In this document: one piece after another, positions 35,916 to 44,498 of the stretch
Layout: each line of letters starts with the position of its first letter
Position numbering within the stretch: the first letter of the stretch is position 1
Source: Mucilaginibacter gracilis
Lineage (GTDB): Bacteria; Bacteroidota; Bacteroidia; Sphingobacteriales; Sphingobacteriaceae
NCBI RefSeq assembly: GCF_003633615.1
Contig: NZ_RBKU01000001.1
Span: forward strand, 5,394,001-5,458,000
Direction: 5' to 3'
Length of the DNA stretch: 64,000 nucleotides
Notes under the pieces: model-generated
Database searches by the model: none
Told to the model about the DNA's origin: nothing
What the model saw: only the letters and a program-made list of their open reading frames with translations
Program-made: the position numbers and the translations under genes

Positions 35916-37639
35916 AATTGTAACTGCTGAGAGTTATAAATTTCCTGGTAGACGGAGCTGGTTTTAATGAGTACACTGTGGGAGCCTGTGCCTATTATTT
36001 CGCCCTTATCCAATAAAACTATATTGTCTGCTGATACGATCGAACTGATCCGTTGGGCAATGATGAATATGGTTGTTCCTTTCAGATGTTCCCTGAATGA
36101 TGACCGTATTTTAGCTTCTGTTATGGTATCAACCGCGCTGGTGCTGTCATCCAGAATTAATATGACTGGCTTACGCAAAATTGCCCGGGCAATACAAAGC
36201 CTTTGTTTTTGCCCGCCTGATACATTGACGCCGCTTTGGCCCAAAACCGTCTCATATTGTTTGGGAAGGGACATGATAAAATCATGGGCCTGGGCATCTT
36301 TAGCAGCGGTTATTATTTCATCATCTGTAGCTTTTTGATTTCCCCATTTAAGGTTTTGTTTGACGGTACCGGAAAATAGTTCATTTTGCTGCAAAACCAG
36401 CTTCAGGTTAATGCGAAGGTTCGGCAAAGTATAATCGCGAACATCCACATCGTCAATTAATACTGTTCCGCTGGTCACGTCGTACAATCTTGGGATCAAT
36501 TGAACCAGCGTACTTTTGGCGGCTCCCGTTGCACCGATAATCGCGACGGTTTCACCAGGCTTAACCACTAAATTGATGTTCTTTAAAACGAATTCAGTAC
36601 CGTCAGCATGGTATTTGAAAAATACATTTTTAAACTCAACTTTTCCCAAACCGACCTGGAGATTCTTTTTTATCGCGGCGGGCGAATCAACGATGTCAAC
36701 AGTTGTGTTTAAGATTTCCAATACCCTATCCGATGAGGCTTCAGCTCTGGAGAAGGTCATAATTATCATAGACAGCATCATCAATGACATCAGTATTTGG
36801 GTGATGTAGGTAATAAATGACATCAGCTGCCCAACCTGGAAGGTGCCGGCGATAATCGCTTTTCCACCAAACCAAACGATGGCCACGACGGACAAATTCA
36901 TCACCAACTGCATCACAGGCAGGATCAGAACAACCATGCCGGATGCCTTAACCGCCATGGCTCTTAATTCTTCATTGGTGTGCCCAAACTTCTTCTTTTC
37001 GAAATCTTCCCGTACAAAGGACTTAACTACGCGTATATTCACCAGGTTTTCCTGAATGACTGCGTTGACCCGATCCAGCTTTTGCTGCATTTTTTCAAAG
37101 AACGGGAAGCCCTTGTGTAAAATAACATACATGCAAATGGCTAAAACAGGGATAGCAACAGCGATAATGATCGCCAAACTAGCATTAATACTAATGGCAA
37201 TAACCACGGCAAACAGCAACATCAATGGCGCGCGAAACAATAAACGAAGCGACATCATGATCACATTCTGAATAATATTAACGTCATTGGTCATCCGGGT
37301 GGTAAGCGATGCGGAACTGAACCTGTCTAAATTGGAGAAAGAAAATTCCTGAATTTTGCTGAACATTCCCTTTCTGAGTTCAGCGGCAAAGCCCACAGAA
37401 ACGTGAGAAGAGTAATAGATATTGCCAACGTTGGCTGCTATCGCGACAAGGGATAAAATCACCATCAGCCCGCCGGTGTGTAGAATGTAAGCCATGTTTT
37501 TCTGCTTTACTCCAAAGTCAACAATTTTGGACATCAGTTGGGGCTGAACAATTTCGCATATCACATCGATAATGACCAATAAGGGAGCGAGGATCAGGGC
37601 CTTCTTATATTTGGTAAAAAAGGTAAGGTATTTTTTCAT
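35912..37639 (-). CDS. ABC exporter half-transporter with a degenerate ATP site
   Basis: A 575-residue partner of 34089-35915 with six helices and an ATPase domain. Three catalytic positions are changed. Walker A is GATGAAKST (Ala for the Gly before Lys). The residue after Walker B is Asp in place of Glu (ILILDDSTSAVD). The switch His is Gln (IIAQRISS). The signature [14 protein letters not shown] is intact. Loss of the Glu and His is the known hallmark of heterodimeric exporters with one non-hydrolysing site; the Walker A change is less usual. It lies in the operon that begins with the BON gene at 38787. Confidence 0.9.
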   Translation of the reverse strand: MKKYLTFFTKYKKALILAPLLVIIDVICEIVQPQLMSKIVDFGVKQKNMAYILHTGGLMVILSLVAIAANVGNIYYSSHVSVGFAAELRKGMFSKIQEFSFSNLDRFSSASLTTRMTNDVNIIQNVIMMSLRLLFRAPLMLLFAVVIAISINASLAIIIAVAIPVLAICMYVILHKGFPFFEKMQQKLDRVNAVIQENLVNIRVVKSFVREDFEKKKFGHTNEELRAMAVKASGMVVLILPVMQLVMNLSVVAIVWFGGKAIIAGTFQVGQLMSFITYITQILMSLMMLSMIIMTFSRAEASSDRVLEILNTTVDIVDSPAAIKKNLQVGLGKVEFKNVFFKYHADGTEFVLKNINLVVKPGETVAIIGATGAAKSTLVQLIPRLYDVTSGTVLIDDVDVRDYTLPNLRINLKLVLQQNELFSGTVKQNLKWGNQKATDDEIITAAKDAQAHDFIMSLPKQYETVLGQSGVNVSGGQKQRLCIARAILRKPVILILDDSTSAVDTITEAKIRSSFREHLKGTTIFIIAQRISSIVSADNIVLLDKGEIIGTGSHSVLIKTSSVYQEIYNSQQLQL

Positions 37640-37653
37640 GAATTCTCAGCTTT

Positions 37654-38055
37654 TCACGAAGCAGTTGGTTTTGATTTTTCCGTCGTGATCTCCATTACTT
37701 TGATCTCCGTTTTTTCTTTGACAATATCCTGCCGGATCAGGCCAAACAAACTCATATAGGCGTTGGCCACATAAACCAATGCAAACCCGGATATCAGGTA
37801 ACCTGTCCAGTTAATCATCAATAGTTTATAATCGGTCAGCAACAAGAATATAATTGTTACATAATGGCTAAAGCAATATTCGCAGGTAAACAGGTAAAAA
37901 AACTTTCTTTCCAGCAACGTCCTTCCTTCCTTACTTCGTTTAACGCAATATTCCCTTGGTTCCCGGAATACTTCTTCATGCGTCACTGTCCAGGCGACAC
38001 AGGCTATCGGAATAGCTAATAGAAAAAGCCAAAAGATTTGAGTGGAGATTACCAT
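37654..38055 (-). CDS. Small membrane protein with CEYCFSHY motif
   Basis: A 133-residue membrane protein with three hydrophobic segments (about 3-22, 62-80 and 84-106). Between them lies LFTCEYCFSHYVTIIFLL, whose CxYC arrangement recalls DUF1360-type membrane proteins. Function unknown. It lies 14 bp upstream of the ABC pair and 75 bp downstream of the BON gene, so it is probably part of their operon. The cysteine pair could bind a metal or act in redox, but this is speculation. Confidence 0.65.
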   Translation of the reverse strand: MVISTQIFWLFLLAIPIACVAWTVTHEEVFREPREYCVKRSKEGRTLLERKFFYLFTCEYCFSHYVTIIFLLLTDYKLLMINWTGYLISGFALVYVANAYMSLFGLIRQDIVKEKTEIKVMEITTEKSKPTAS

Positions 38056-38130
38056 AAGTTACTTTTAAATAAATCATATCTTGGGTTGATGTTGACATGA
38101 CCAACTTCATTTTTCTCGCTTAATTATATG

Positions 38131-38787
38131 CTAATCTTTAAGGTCAAGAGCCAAATCATTCTTTACGGCATTCACGCCGGGTGCCTGCCAGGCGATTCTT
38201 TCCGCCTCTTCCTTTTGATAATAGGAATTAACTACACCGGATAAAGTAACAGCTTTGCCGTGAACCTCGACCCTGACATCCTGGCCATTCATAGCCCAAT
38301 TGAGCTTAAGCGCATTTTGAAGGTGCTTTTTCTCCACTTCATCAGGTGTGTCAGCCTTGATAACGATCATGTTTTTTATTTTCGTTATGCCGGTAATATT
38401 TTTTAAGCTTTTGGTGGCTGCTTGTTTTTGAAAATTCCACTGAAGTGTTCCTTCCAATGTTATCACGCCATGCTCCACTTTGATTTTTAATTTATCGGCC
38501 GGAACCCAGCTTGCCGCCAATGTGCTTAATATCTCCCGGGCAATTTCCTGATCAGTTTTGCGAATCTCACTGTTCAGAACCACCTCCATCTGTTCTATAA
38601 TGACTTTCACACCAGCCACTTTTTTGGCTGCGTCTTCCGCTTCTGATTTTTTGGCATAGCTGTCAACTGTCCCGGCCAGTGTGATGATACCATCGTCCGC
38701 AATAACACTGATTTTAGCTGTATGCAATAAGGGCTCCCAAAGGAGCGCATTCTCAACATCTGTTTTTAAATCCTGGTTTGTTTTCAT
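38131..38787 (-). CDS. Triple-BON-domain protein (paralogue 1)
   Basis: A 218-residue protein made of three BON domains (about 1-70, 75-145 and 150-218). Each has the pattern V-x-x-G-x-V-T-L-x-G-x-V: IITLAGTVDSYAKKSEAEDAA, VITLEGTLQWNFQKQAAT and AVTLSGVVNSYYQKEEAERIA. There is no signal peptide, unlike OsmY, so it is probably cytoplasmic. BON domains bind membranes or phospholipids. It heads the operon with the small membrane protein and the ABC exporter, under promoter copy H. The paralogues at 39426 and 56339 share the layout MKTNQxLxxDVxxAxxWEPLL. Confidence 0.88.
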   Translation of the reverse strand: MKTNQDLKTDVENALLWEPLLHTAKISVIADDGIITLAGTVDSYAKKSEAEDAAKKVAGVKVIIEQMEVVLNSEIRKTDQEIAREILSTLAASWVPADKLKIKVEHGVITLEGTLQWNFQKQAATKSLKNITGITKIKNMIVIKADTPDEVEKKHLQNALKLNWAMNGQDVRVEVHGKAVTLSGVVNSYYQKEEAERIAWQAPGVNAVKNDLALDLKD

Positions 38788-38815
38788 AAGAATGACAGCG
38801 CCTTAATTTATACTA

Positions 38816-38881
38816 CTAAACTACCCGCAATTACCTGATCAGCTATTACGCAATTCCAGTTTATAATTACATCATTCACAC
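38816..38881 (-). promoter_or_regulatory. Shared regulon promoter, copy H (BON/ABC operon)
   Basis: Minus strand: distal GTGTGAATGATGTAA at 38881-38867, proximal GCGTAA at 38851-38846, -7-like box TAGTTTAG at 38823-38816 (one mismatch in TTTG). The BON start at 38787 lies 29 bp beyond. Confidence 0.72.
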
Positions 38882-38927
38882 ATTTGAACAGGAATTTAGC
38901 ATGGACTGTTGTACTATATTTAATCCT

Positions 38928-39323
38928 TTAAATCAGAAATAATCTTTTCGAGAAATAATCCCGCACAAAAGAATGCTGCTGGTTCTCTGTAAGTTTATCC
39001 GCAGGTATGACTTCAATAACAATATCAGCGAAACGGTGATCTTTCCTTAAGATGTTGAGCAGTTCTACTTTTGCGTCGGTCGGCCCGAAGAGAACGACAT
39101 CGTTATAATTCCTGATGATCTCCCCAAGAGCTTTGTAATAATCAGCTTCCTCACCTTGCTCTTTATTATGCATTAACTTTTCACTTCTGCCAAGCGCGTT
39201 TTCTTTTTCCTGATGTGTGAATTTTGATTCAACCGTAGTTGTTTTAATGGGATCCACTGTAAATTCCATGATGTGGGCATTCTGATGATCCATCCAAATA
39301 CCTAAGCCTTTTTCCGTTGTCAT
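38928..39323 (-). CDS. Hypothetical eRF1/host-attachment-like small protein
   Basis: A 131-residue soluble protein. The N-terminal LGIWMDHQNAHIMEF and the C-terminal YNDVVLFGPTDAKVELLNIL recall the fold of Pelota/eRF1-related and host-attachment-type proteins, which often have a strand with WxDxxxA at the start. The assignment is weak and the function is unknown. It lies 102 bp after the BON gene 39426-40079, from which it is separated by a probable terminator, so it may depend on read-through or its own promoter. Confidence 0.6.
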   Translation of the reverse strand: MTTEKGLGIWMDHQNAHIMEFTVDPIKTTTVESKFTHQEKENALGRSEKLMHNKEQGEEADYYKALGEIIRNYNDVVLFGPTDAKVELLNILRKDHRFADIVIEVIPADKLTENQQHSFVRDYFSKRLFLI

Positions 39324-39370
39324 TATCTTTTGTTTAAAAATTGCATGAATATCATTACCTGTACAGGTTA

Positions 39371-39409
39371 TAAAAAAACAGGAACCAGTGAAGTATGCCG
39401 CACTGGTTC
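39371..39409 (-). terminator. Intrinsic terminator after the BON gene
   Basis: A 9-bp perfect stem (GAACCAGTG 39382-39390 with CACTGGTTC 39401-39409, 10-nt loop) is followed on the minus strand by CTGTTTTTTT. It lies just downstream of the BON gene that ends at 39426, and the T-run follows on the correct side for minus-strand transcription. Confidence 0.75.
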
Positions 39410-39425
39410 ATTGGGAACAGATATA

Positions 39426-40079
39426 CTAATATTCAATAATCAGTTCATTGTCTACGCTCCAAACTCCCGGGGCATTCCAGGCAATTTGTTCTGCTTCATC
39501 TTTGGCGTAAAATGAGTTGACAGTACCCATTAGCGTAACATGGTTACCTGTTACATCAACGTTAATATCCAGATCGTCAATTGACGAATTCCGTTGCAAT
39601 GCAGATTTGATGGCTGCCTTCTCAATGCCGTCGTGGATATCAGATTTGATTTTAATATTGCTGATAACGCCCATTACGCCGGCAAGATTCCTGATGGCTA
39701 TTTTGGCAGCTTCTTTCTGATAATTCCATTCGAGTTCACCTTCCAGGGTCACCCAGCCATTTTCAACTTTAACTTTAATTTTGTCTTCCGGAATTTGCCA
39801 GTTCCATTTCCAGGCTTTTAAAACCTCGTTGGATATTTCCGTATCGCTCTTTTTACCGAAATCGCTATATTTAATGGTTATTTCTTCGGCCACGGCTTTA
39901 ACACCGGCTACGTTTTTTGTCGCATCTTCCGCCTCTATCTTTTTAGCGTAACTGTCAACAGTGCCTGTTAAGGTCACTACACCATCTTTGGCTGTTACCC
40001 CAATCTCAGCGGCATTCAACAGCGGTTCCCATTTGATGGCATCCTGAACATCTTTCTGCAATTCTTGATTCGTTTTCAT
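39426..40079 (-). CDS. Triple-BON-domain protein (paralogue 2)
   Basis: A 217-residue protein of three BON domains, with the repeated motifs VVTLTGTVDSYAKKIEAEDAT, WVTLEGELEWNYQKEAAK and HVTLMGTVNSFYAKDEAEQIA. There is no signal peptide. It is about equally similar to the BON proteins at 38131 and 56339. It is the third gene in the run SHOCT, cupin, BON under promoter copy I and is followed by a terminator. Its likely role is membrane-related stress protection, known only from distant relatives such as OsmY. Confidence 0.87.
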   Translation of the reverse strand: MKTNQELQKDVQDAIKWEPLLNAAEIGVTAKDGVVTLTGTVDSYAKKIEAEDATKNVAGVKAVAEEITIKYSDFGKKSDTEISNEVLKAWKWNWQIPEDKIKVKVENGWVTLEGELEWNYQKEAAKIAIRNLAGVMGVISNIKIKSDIHDGIEKAAIKSALQRNSSIDDLDINVDVTGNHVTLMGTVNSFYAKDEAEQIAWNAPGVWSVDNELIIEY

Positions 40080-40186
40080 TTTAATTGTCTCTATCGTATA
40101 TGATTAGTGAAGTATCGGCCATTGAGAATCATTTTGAAACCAAGTCAAAAAATCCGGCAAGCCGTCATCTGGTTGACCGGAATCTT

Positions 40187-40618
40187 TTATTCCGTGGTCT
40201 CTCCATCAAATTTCTCAGGAAAATCCTCGGCTTCTGCTTTAGTAACCCTAACGATCCCGTCCTTATGATTAGCCGGTGCATATATGGTATACATTTTCAG
40301 TTCAGCGGAGGTGCTGGTATTAACAACATTATGTTTAGCACCGGCCGGCACTACAATTGCGTCGCCATCACTAACGTCGTACTCAGTTCCGTTAATGGTA
40401 CATTTGCCTATACCAATTTCGAAGCGGAAAAACTGATCATTGGCGTTATGAATCTCCTCTCCGATTTCTTCGCCGGGCTTCAGTGTCATCAAGACCACCT
40501 GCATGTGTACACTAGTATAAAGTACCTTTCGGAAATTGATATTTTCCATTACATCTCTTTCGATATTCGAGTGAAATCCTTTAACCGGATCCACCAATAA
40601 ATCCACACTGTCTTTCAT
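40187..40618 (-). CDS. Cytoplasmic cupin-domain protein
   Basis: A 143-residue cupin without signal peptide. Motif 1 is LKPGEEIGEEIHNANDQFFRFEIG and motif 2 is GDAIVVPAGAKHNVVN. It is closely related to the secreted cupin at 10577-11116. The shared tail reads LKMYTIYAPANHKDGIVRVTKAEAE here. Secreted and cytoplasmic versions of the same domain thus occur in one window. It is the second gene after promoter copy I. Ligand unknown. Confidence 0.78.
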   Translation of the reverse strand: MKDSVDLLVDPVKGFHSNIERDVMENINFRKVLYTSVHMQVVLMTLKPGEEIGEEIHNANDQFFRFEIGIGKCTINGTEYDVSDGDAIVVPAGAKHNVVNTSTSAELKMYTIYAPANHKDGIVRVTKAEAEDFPEKFDGETTE

Positions 40619-40654
40619 TTTATTTATATTTAAGGTAATATGATATTGCGGTTT

Positions 40655-40882
40655 TTAACTTCTTTGTATATATTCCATTTCAATGATCTTCTTTCTTTCA
40701 TGATATTCCTCAGGCCCTATTTCTCCGGAGGCAAAACGACGTTGCAGGGCATCGAATGGGCTACGTTTTCTGTTGCGCTGGCCGGGTATATCGTATGGGA
40801 TAGCGAATATCCAAAACAATAGTATGATCCAAATGAACCACCAAATAAGGTCCATACCCCAGAAATAATTGTAATAAAACAT
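40655..40882 (-). CDS. SHOCT-domain small membrane protein
   Basis: A 75-residue protein with one N-terminal membrane helix (about 8-30, rich in Trp and Ile) and a C-terminal SHOCT domain (DALQRRFASGEIGPEEYHERKKII). SHOCT domains are short oligomerisation modules found at the ends of many proteins. It is the first gene after promoter copy I, which is 38 bp from its ATG. The cupin and BON genes follow within 40-110 bp. Confidence 0.82.
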   Translation of the reverse strand: MFYYNYFWGMDLIWWFIWIILLFWIFAIPYDIPGQRNRKRSPFDALQRRFASGEIGPEEYHERKKIIEMEYIQRS

Positions 40883-40919
40883 GCTGCTAATTTTTAGAAT
40901 GAATGGAATGATAACACTG

Positions 40920-40985
40920 CAAAACTGCTATCTTTTGCCGCGATAAGTATTACGCAATTCTTTTAATAACTTACATGATTCACAC
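40920..40985 (-). promoter_or_regulatory. Shared regulon promoter, copy I (SHOCT/cupin/BON operon)
   Basis: Minus strand: distal GTGTGAATCATGTAA at 40985-40971, proximal GCGTAA at 40955-40950, -7 box CAGTTTTG at 40927-40920. Full match to the consensus, 38 bp from the start codon. Confidence 0.8.
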
Positions 40986-41002
40986 GTTTGGTACCGGCAG
41001 CG

Positions 41003-43018
41003 TTAGTTCATGGATTTTACCTTTAACAGGCTTGCATTGATGGCTACGACGATGGTGCTTAGGGCCATTAATGCGGCGCCGGCAGCGGGGTTTAACATAA
41101 TGCCTTGATTATAAAGCACACCTGCTGCCAATGGCAAGGCAACAACATTGTAACCCGTGGCCCAGATGAGGTTCTGTATCATTTTACGATAGGTGGCTTT
41201 TCCAAATAGTATTAAACTTACAATGTCTTTGGGATTACTGTTAACTAAAATAATCCCGGCTGTTTCGGCTGCAATATCACTACCAGACCCCACGGCTATG
41301 CCGATATCTGCCTGGGCCAGTGCCGGGGCATCATTTACACCATCACCGGTCATGGCCACAAACTCACCTTTTTTTTGCAGCTCCTTTATTTTTTCCTGTT
41401 TTTGTCCGGGCAATACTTCCGCCATGAAACTATCCATTCCCAATGTTTTGCTAACGCTTGCTGCAACTTTGAGGTTGTCTCCCGTAAGCAGCAACGATTT
41501 AATATTTTCCTGCTTTAAAGCCTTGATCGCTCCTGAAGACTCCGGCCTTATCTCATCAGATAAAGCAATATACCCTGCCAGTTCATCAGCTATAATTACA
41601 AAGACCACTGTTTCCGTATCATTAGCTTTGAAATCACCAGGAACTGTGATTTTATTTTCTTTTAAATAGCCCGGACTAACTACCAATACTTTTTTATGCT
41701 CAACAGTAGCCTGAACCCCTTCGCCTGTAATCGCCTTAAAATCTGCTGCGGGAGGAATGGCAATCTTCAAATTCTTTGCTTTTTGCATGATACCTGATGC
41801 AATGGGATGTTCTGATTTCAGTTCCAGAGCGGCGGCCATTCTAATGAGTTCGCCTTCCTCTAACCCCTTCTTCAGTGGAACTACTTTTGAAACCTCAAAT
41901 TTTCCCACAGTTAACGTCCCTGTTTTATCAAATACTACGGTCGTGATCTTTCTCGAATCTTCAAAGGTATTCCTGTTTTTAATCAACAGACCATGTTTGG
42001 CTGCTAAAGAGGTTGATCTGGCTACTACCAGGGGTACAGCCAACCCCAGTGCATGCGGGCAACAGATCACAATTACGGTGACCATTCTTTCGATTGCAAA
42101 GGCTAACGGGTGACCGGTTAAATACCAGTACAAAAAGGTAGTCAAACCTGTTGCCAGTGCGATAACAGTTAACCATTTTGCAGCAGTATCTGCCAATAAT
42201 TGCGTTTTAGATTTTGATTGCTGTGCGTCGTTAACCAGTTTTATTACTTGTGACAGGAACGAGTCTTTTTCAGTATGACTTACGGTAAGTGTAAAAGAGC
42301 CGTTGCCGTTTACCGATCCGGCAATTACTTTATCGCCTTTTGCTTTCTTCACGGGTTTTGACTCACCAGTAAGCATACTTTCGTTCAGGTAGCTTTCACC
42401 TTCTATAATGATCCCATCCGCCGAGACTCTTTCGCCCGGCTTGATCAGTACAATGTCCCCCGCTTTAAGCGTTTCGGTTTTAACATCCTTTACTTTATCA
42501 GAAATAACCAGATGGGCGTTATCGGGCATTAATGCTACTAATAGCGCTAATTCCCGCGAGGCCCCTACGATTGATCTCATTTCTATCCAATGCCCTAACA
42601 GCATAATCAGAATCAGGGTGTCCAACTCCCAGAAGAAATCCATCCCTTTTAATCCAAATACAACGGCGGTGCTATAACCGTATGCGACCGTGATGGCAAA
42701 ACCAATCAGCAGCATCATACCTGGTTTTTTTGTTTTCACCTCGCCAACTAATCCGGTTAAAAATGGCCATCCACCATAAACAAAGACAAAAGATGAAAGC
42801 GCGAATAGTATATAGGATGATCCCGAAAACTTCCAGTTTACTCCAATAAACTGCTGGATCATTGTTGATAAAAGCAGGATAGGAAAGGTCAAGATCAGCA
42901 CGATATAAAACCGCTTTTTAAAATCAGCAATCATCATCATATGGTGATTTTGATTCTCCTTACCGGGAGCACCTACATGCTGCATTTTACTATGATCCAT
43001 TTTTAATTGCTCGTTCAT
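41003..43018 (-). CDS. copB: CopB-type heavy-metal P1B-ATPase
   Basis: A 671-residue metal exporter. It has a His/Met-rich N terminus (MDHSKMQHVG, NQNHHMMM) and no HMA domain. The actuator TGES is at about 217-220, the membrane metal motif is CPH (about 320-322, VICCPHALG), the phosphorylation site is DKTGTLTVG (Asp364), and the end of the P domain is TGDGVNDAPALAQA. CPH with a His-rich N terminus marks the P1B-3 group, usually Cu2+/Ag+ exporters. The start at 43018 is preferred; a longer frame would overlap promoter copy J. No copper-type repressor gene is adjacent. Confidence 0.92.
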   Translation of the reverse strand: MNEQLKMDHSKMQHVGAPGKENQNHHMMMIADFKKRFYIVLILTFPILLLSTMIQQFIGVNWKFSGSSYILFALSSFVFVYGGWPFLTGLVGEVKTKKPGMMLLIGFAITVAYGYSTAVVFGLKGMDFFWELDTLILIMLLGHWIEMRSIVGASRELALLVALMPDNAHLVISDKVKDVKTETLKAGDIVLIKPGERVSADGIIIEGESYLNESMLTGESKPVKKAKGDKVIAGSVNGNGSFTLTVSHTEKDSFLSQVIKLVNDAQQSKSKTQLLADTAAKWLTVIALATGLTTFLYWYLTGHPLAFAIERMVTVIVICCPHALGLAVPLVVARSTSLAAKHGLLIKNRNTFEDSRKITTVVFDKTGTLTVGKFEVSKVVPLKKGLEEGELIRMAAALELKSEHPIASGIMQKAKNLKIAIPPAADFKAITGEGVQATVEHKKVLVVSPGYLKENKITVPGDFKANDTETVVFVIIADELAGYIALSDEIRPESSGAIKALKQENIKSLLLTGDNLKVAASVSKTLGMDSFMAEVLPGQKQEKIKELQKKGEFVAMTGDGVNDAPALAQADIGIAVGSGSDIAAETAGIILVNSNPKDIVSLILFGKATYRKMIQNLIWATGYNVVALPLAAGVLYNQGIMLNPAAGAALMALSTIVVAINASLLKVKSMN

Positions 43019-43051
43019 CTGGCTTGTTCTTTTGGCTAAATAATACCTGTT

Positions 43052-43116
43052 GAAAATTACACGTCCCATTTTTATTAACGTTATAAAATTCTTCTGGTGA
43101 ATTACATCATTCACAC
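43052..43116 (-). promoter_or_regulatory. Shared regulon promoter, copy J (copB)
   Basis: Minus strand: distal GTGTGAATGATGTAA at 43116-43102, proximal TTATAA at 43086-43081, -7-like box TAATTTTC at 43059-43052 (22-bp step). The copB start at 43018 is 34 bp further. It is back to back with copy C (50 bp between the distal elements). Confidence 0.74.
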
Positions 43117-43166
43117 TTTGACGTGATTGGAAACTGGCTATCTAACGAGTCAGAACTATCATAAAC

Positions 43167-43232
43167 GTGTGAATTATGTAAGCAATGACCGATATCATGT
43201 AATAAAAGTGGTGGTATTTTCCTGCATCTTTA
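43167..43232 (+). promoter_or_regulatory. Shared regulon promoter, copy C (small ORF and flippase)
   Basis: Distal GTGTGAATTATGTAA (43167-43181), proximal ATGTAA (43197-43202), -7 box CATCTTTA (43225-43232). The first ATG downstream is at 43268, the start of a small interrupted ORF; the flippase-like gene starts at 43452. Confidence 0.77.
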
Positions 43233-43267
43233 AACTATTGCAATATTTAAATAAAGGCCGAGACAAA

Positions 43268-43417
43268 ATGAGGATTACATTAAAGGAGCCAGACTTACAA
43301 GCAGAAATTAAAGTAAGATGAGAACGGTGGCTACGTCCTAAAGGATGGCTTACTGATAAGGTCAAATCTGCCCTTATTAAAAGAAATACCCCGATGCTTT
43401 TAAAGCTATTGACTAAA
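43268..43417 (+). pseudogene. Small ORF interrupted by an in-frame TGA
   Basis: From the ATG at 43268 the frame reads MRITLKEPDLQAEIKVR and then TGA (43319-43321). The same frame then continues sensibly as ERWLRPKGWLTDKVKSALIK and ends in YPDAFKAID before TAA (43415-43417), giving 49 codons in all. The start lies 36 bp after the -7 box of promoter copy C, the usual distance in this set. That suggests a real small gene that has acquired a nonsense codon. A shorter 17-residue peptide is the alternative. The protein family is unknown. Confidence 0.4.
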
Positions 43418-43451
43418 TGAAGGAAATCAACTTCATCTAAAATATCACAGA

Positions 43452-44489
43452 ATGGTTAAAGTGAAAGCAGCACCGACGAGTTTTTTTGCGCCTTCCCGCA
43501 TCCTTTTTTATGTGTTTTCAATTGTTGTTTTTTACTTCGCCATTCACTACATCGGCAAGCTGAAGAACATTGAAGAGCTGATGCTGCAAATGGAACCGGC
43601 CTGGTTGTTCCTGGCCGTATTTGCCCAGGTATTAACTTATCTTATTTACGCCTTCATCATCAAGCTGCTTATTAAAGATAAACCAGGAACAACTGATTAC
43701 TTTTTGCTGTTTAAATTATCCATCGTCATTATGTTTGTTAACCAGGTGCTGCCTACGGGTGGAATCAGCGGAGATGGATATATCTTTAACCAGCTGATCA
43801 AAAGAAAAGTATCGAGATACAACGCCTTTACCGCGATTGTATTGGAATCGATCAGTTATTACGCCGCTATACTTATTTTACTTCTCCTTTTTTATACCTG
43901 GTATCTTAACAAGGTCACGCACGTTAACATTTTGATAACGTACACAGTGCTCCTGGGATTTGTGTTTTATATCTTACTGTTTGTTTTAGTGCTTATTATA
44001 AGTAATGGGCATAATCTATCCTTTGCAATGCATAAGCTTGAACGGATTGGTTTTATTAAACGTTTTATTGAAAAAGCCAGTCTTTTATCCCTGCAAAACG
44101 AAAATGAAGGAACTTTTAAAATGCTTGGAAGAAAGAAAAAATCTATCATTCAAACGATAGGCCTGCAGCTGATCATCGTTATGAGTGATATAATAACTGT
44201 CTTCGCGCTGGTAAAGGGGTTTCATGTAGCCATGCCGTTCCCAATTGTTGCTTTCGGCTTACTATTGTCTCTTGTCATAGGCGCGCTCCCTATTTCGCCC
44301 GGGTCACTTATTGTTTATGAAAGTGCAATGACTTATTTTTTCACCAAATTAGGGGCACCGGTTCATGCTGCGCTGATCATTACTTTACTTTATCGTTTCC
44401 TGACCTTTTGGCTGCCAATTCCCTTTGGGTTATTGGTTTACAGAAATCTGCAGAAAAAGGTTATTGTCAATAAGTTCGATAACCTGTAG
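43452..44489 (+). CDS. Lysylphosphatidylglycerol synthase TM region/flippase-like protein
   Basis: A 345-residue protein with about eight membrane helices of the LPG_synthase_TM (UPF0104) family. Landmarks include NQVLPTGGISGDGYIFNQLIKRK around residue 100 and LLLSLVIGALPISPGSLIVYESAMTYFF around 275. Family members flip or transfer lipids such as lysyl-phosphatidylglycerol or polyprenyl-linked sugars. No synthase domain is attached, so a flippase or unknown lipid role is likely. It lies downstream of promoter copy C after the interrupted small ORF. Confidence 0.8.
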   Translation: MVKVKAAPTSFFAPSRILFYVFSIVVFYFAIHYIGKLKNIEELMLQMEPAWLFLAVFAQVLTYLIYAFIIKLLIKDKPGTTDYFLLFKLSIVIMFVNQVLPTGGISGDGYIFNQLIKRKVSRYNAFTAIVLESISYYAAILILLLLFYTWYLNKVTHVNILITYTVLLGFVFYILLFVLVLIISNGHNLSFAMHKLERIGFIKRFIEKASLLSLQNENEGTFKMLGRKKKSIIQTIGLQLIIVMSDIITVFALVKGFHVAMPFPIVAFGLLLSLVIGALPISPGSLIVYESAMTYFFTKLGAPVHAALIITLLYRFLTFWLPIPFGLLVYRNLQKKVIVNKFDNL

Positions 44490-44498
44490 AACTATATT

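Noticed and set aside
40085-40600. 171-codon plus-strand frame opposite the cupin and BON genes
   Set aside because: It is an antisense shadow of the cupin gene at 40187-40618, which has clear cupin motifs.
43319-43321. Selenocysteine codon in the small ORF
   Set aside because: No SECIS-like hairpin was recognised directly after the TGA and no selenocysteine genes are in the window; a nonsense mutation is simpler.
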